A DNA stretch of 64,000 nt from Dryocola clanedunensis_A (GTDB taxonomy: Bacteria > Pseudomonadota > Gammaproteobacteria > Enterobacterales > Enterobacteriaceae). The position numbers and the translations under genes were made by a program. Of this stretch, positions 63,167 through 64,000 are shown one piece after another. The number at the start of each line of letters is the position of its first letter. Within the stretch, counting starts at the first letter, position 1. The stretch lies in assembly GCA_038405435.1 (NCBI GenBank), contig JBBYHZ010000001.1, one strand, 5' to 3'. A model generated the notes under the pieces. It made no database searches, had not been told where the DNA came from, and was given only the letters and a program-made list of their open reading frames with translations.

Positions 63167-63631
63167 GTGAACATGCATCAGTACTACCCGGTGGATATCG
63201 TTAACGGGCCGGGTACCCGCTGCACGCTGTTCGTTTCCGGCTGCGTGCATGAATGCCCCGGCTGCTATAACAAAAGCACCTGGCGGGTCAATTCTGGCAT
63301 GCCGTTCACCCGGGAGATGGAAGACCAGATCATAAGCGATCTGAACGATACCCGCGTGCGCCGCCAGGGCCTGTCGCTTTCGGGCGGCGACCCGCTGCAT
63401 CCGCAAAACGTGCCGGATATTCTGAAGCTGGTCCAGCGCGTGCGGGCAGAATGCCCGGGCAAGGATATCTGGATGTGGACGGGCTATAAGCTGGATGAGC
63501 TGACGGAAAGCCAGCGGGAAGTCGTCGAGCTCATCAACGTGCTGGTCGACGGCAAGTTTGTACAGGATTTGAAAGACCCGGCGCTAATCTGGCGCGGCAG
63601 CAGTAACCAGGTCGTTCATCATTTACGCTAA
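63167..63631 (+). CDS. nrdG: NrdD-activating radical SAM enzyme
   Basis: A 154-residue radical SAM activase that installs the glycyl radical on NrdD. The 4Fe-4S motif is CVHECPGC (CxxxCxxC, about residues 26-33) and SLSGGDPL binds SAM. A GTG start at 63167 directly after the nrdD stop gives E. coli's length; ATG at 63173 is the alternative. Confidence 0.95.
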   Translation: MNMHQYYPVDIVNGPGTRCTLFVSGCVHECPGCYNKSTWRVNSGMPFTREMEDQIISDLNDTRVRRQGLSLSGGDPLHPQNVPDILKLVQRVRAECPGKDIWMWTGYKLDELTESQREVVELINVLVDGKFVQDLKDPALIWRGSSNQVVHHLR

Positions 63632-63647
63632 GGCCGCAATTTCTTAA

Positions 63648-63716
63648 GGCGGGGTAAGCGCAGCGTCACCCGCCGGAATCATAAACGGTGGATGACGCTG
63701 CGCTTATCCACCCTAC
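63648..63716. repeat. REP-like pair after nrdG
   Basis: GGCGGGGTAAGC...ACCCGCC (63648-63674) and GGTGGATGACGC...ATCCACC plus CTAC (63687-63716), in opposite orientation, between convergent genes. Confidence 0.8.
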
Positions 63717-63718
63717 AA

Positions 63719-64000
63719 CTACAGCAGCGCCAGCGTTCCTACTATCACCCCACTCAGCGCCACCAGCCCACCGGTAAGCCATAAGGCTTTTGCCGGAAAC
63801 GCCTTATGCAGCATCACCAGCGACGGCAGGCTGACGGCTGGCAAGGTTATCAGCAGGGCCAGCGCCGGAGCGGTGCCCATGCCGGCCAGCATCATGGTCT
63901 GTATAATCGGAATTTCGGCGGCGGTCGGGATAACGAACAGGCAGCCCGCAATCGCCATCGCAATCACCCAGAACAGCGTATTGCCCACCGCACCATCCGC
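63719..64000 (-). CDS. C-terminus of a DUF318/YraQ-type permease
   Basis: The minus frame is open to the right edge; about 94 C-terminal residues are seen. They hold three hydrophobic segments: FWVIAMAIAGCLFVIPTAAE, PALALLITLPAVSLPSL and LWLTGGLVALSGVIVGTLALL. The PTAAEIPIIQTM and LITLPAVSLPSL motifs resemble the UPF0718 (DUF318) predicted permeases. Function unknown. Confidence 0.65.
   Translation of the reverse strand, partial: ADGAVGNTLFWVIAMAIAGCLFVIPTAAEIPIIQTMMLAGMGTAPALALLITLPAVSLPSLVMLHKAFPAKALWLTGGLVALSGVIVGTLALL

Noticed and set aside
61322..63406. 694-codon open frame opposite nrdD/nrdG
   Set aside because: Same reason: opposite strand of highly conserved coding sequence, no homology, no ribosome site.

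Overview
The window is a stretch of enterobacterial chromosome. It is GC-rich, densely coded, and full of full-length homologues of well-known Escherichia/Salmonella/Enterobacter proteins. The right two thirds follow the pepA-holC-valS ... argI ... pyrBI-ridA ... mgtA-treRBC-nrdDG order known from enteric chromosomes. I place it in Enterobacteriaceae and do not commit to a genus. I see no tRNA, rRNA, CRISPR array, integrase or insertion sequence.

Layout. 1-4760: acid-resistance cassette, with a partial yfdX divergent from hdeD-hdeB-gadB-gadC. 4813-8936: asc beta-glucoside system (ascB, ascF, divergent repressor ascG). 8988-11869: curA and the osmoprotectant transporter proP. 12059-17144: five-gene peptide-type ABC importer. 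17144-18777: putrescine aminotransferase patA behind apparent NtrC and sigma-54 sites. 18823-19923: an AT-rich, probably acquired GT9 glycosyltransferase. 20012-28554: complete autoinducer-2 system (lsrACDBFG, divergent lsrRK). 28622-35992: housekeeping block lptG, lptF, pepA, holC, valS. 36073-38842: low-GC accessory island with a subtilisin-family protease, a small upstream ORF and a 305-residue protein I do not recognise. 39104-50105: arginine/pyrimidine block (yjgM, rraB, argI, tabA, arcACBD, an argR paralogue, pyrL-pyrBI, ridA). 50412-50728: a hok-type small toxin locus. 50809-53199: secreted or periplasmic GH20 hexosaminidase. 53323-56345: mgtA with mgtL leader peptide and PhoP box. 56430-60630: treR-treB-treC. 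61031-63631: nrdD-nrdG. 63719-64000: C-terminus of a permease running off the edge.

How it works together. Carbamoyl phosphate is a theme: biosynthetic ornithine transcarbamylase (argI), catabolic ornithine transcarbamylase plus carbamate kinase (arcB, arcC) and aspartate transcarbamylase (pyrBI) lie within 9 kb, next to two ArgR boxes, an ArgR-family paralogue and the pyrBI attenuator. Several control elements can be read directly: ArgR boxes, PhoP box, tre and asc operators, pyr attenuator, mgtL, NtrC/sigma-54 sites, and candidate NrdR and DnaA sites at nrdD.

Most interesting points: the protease frame is broken by one in-frame TAA that joins two otherwise continuous pieces (36073-37638); tabA carries a one-base deletion near its 3' end; an unlisted hok-like toxin gene sits at 50551; and about eleven REP-like palindromes show paired base changes in their stems.
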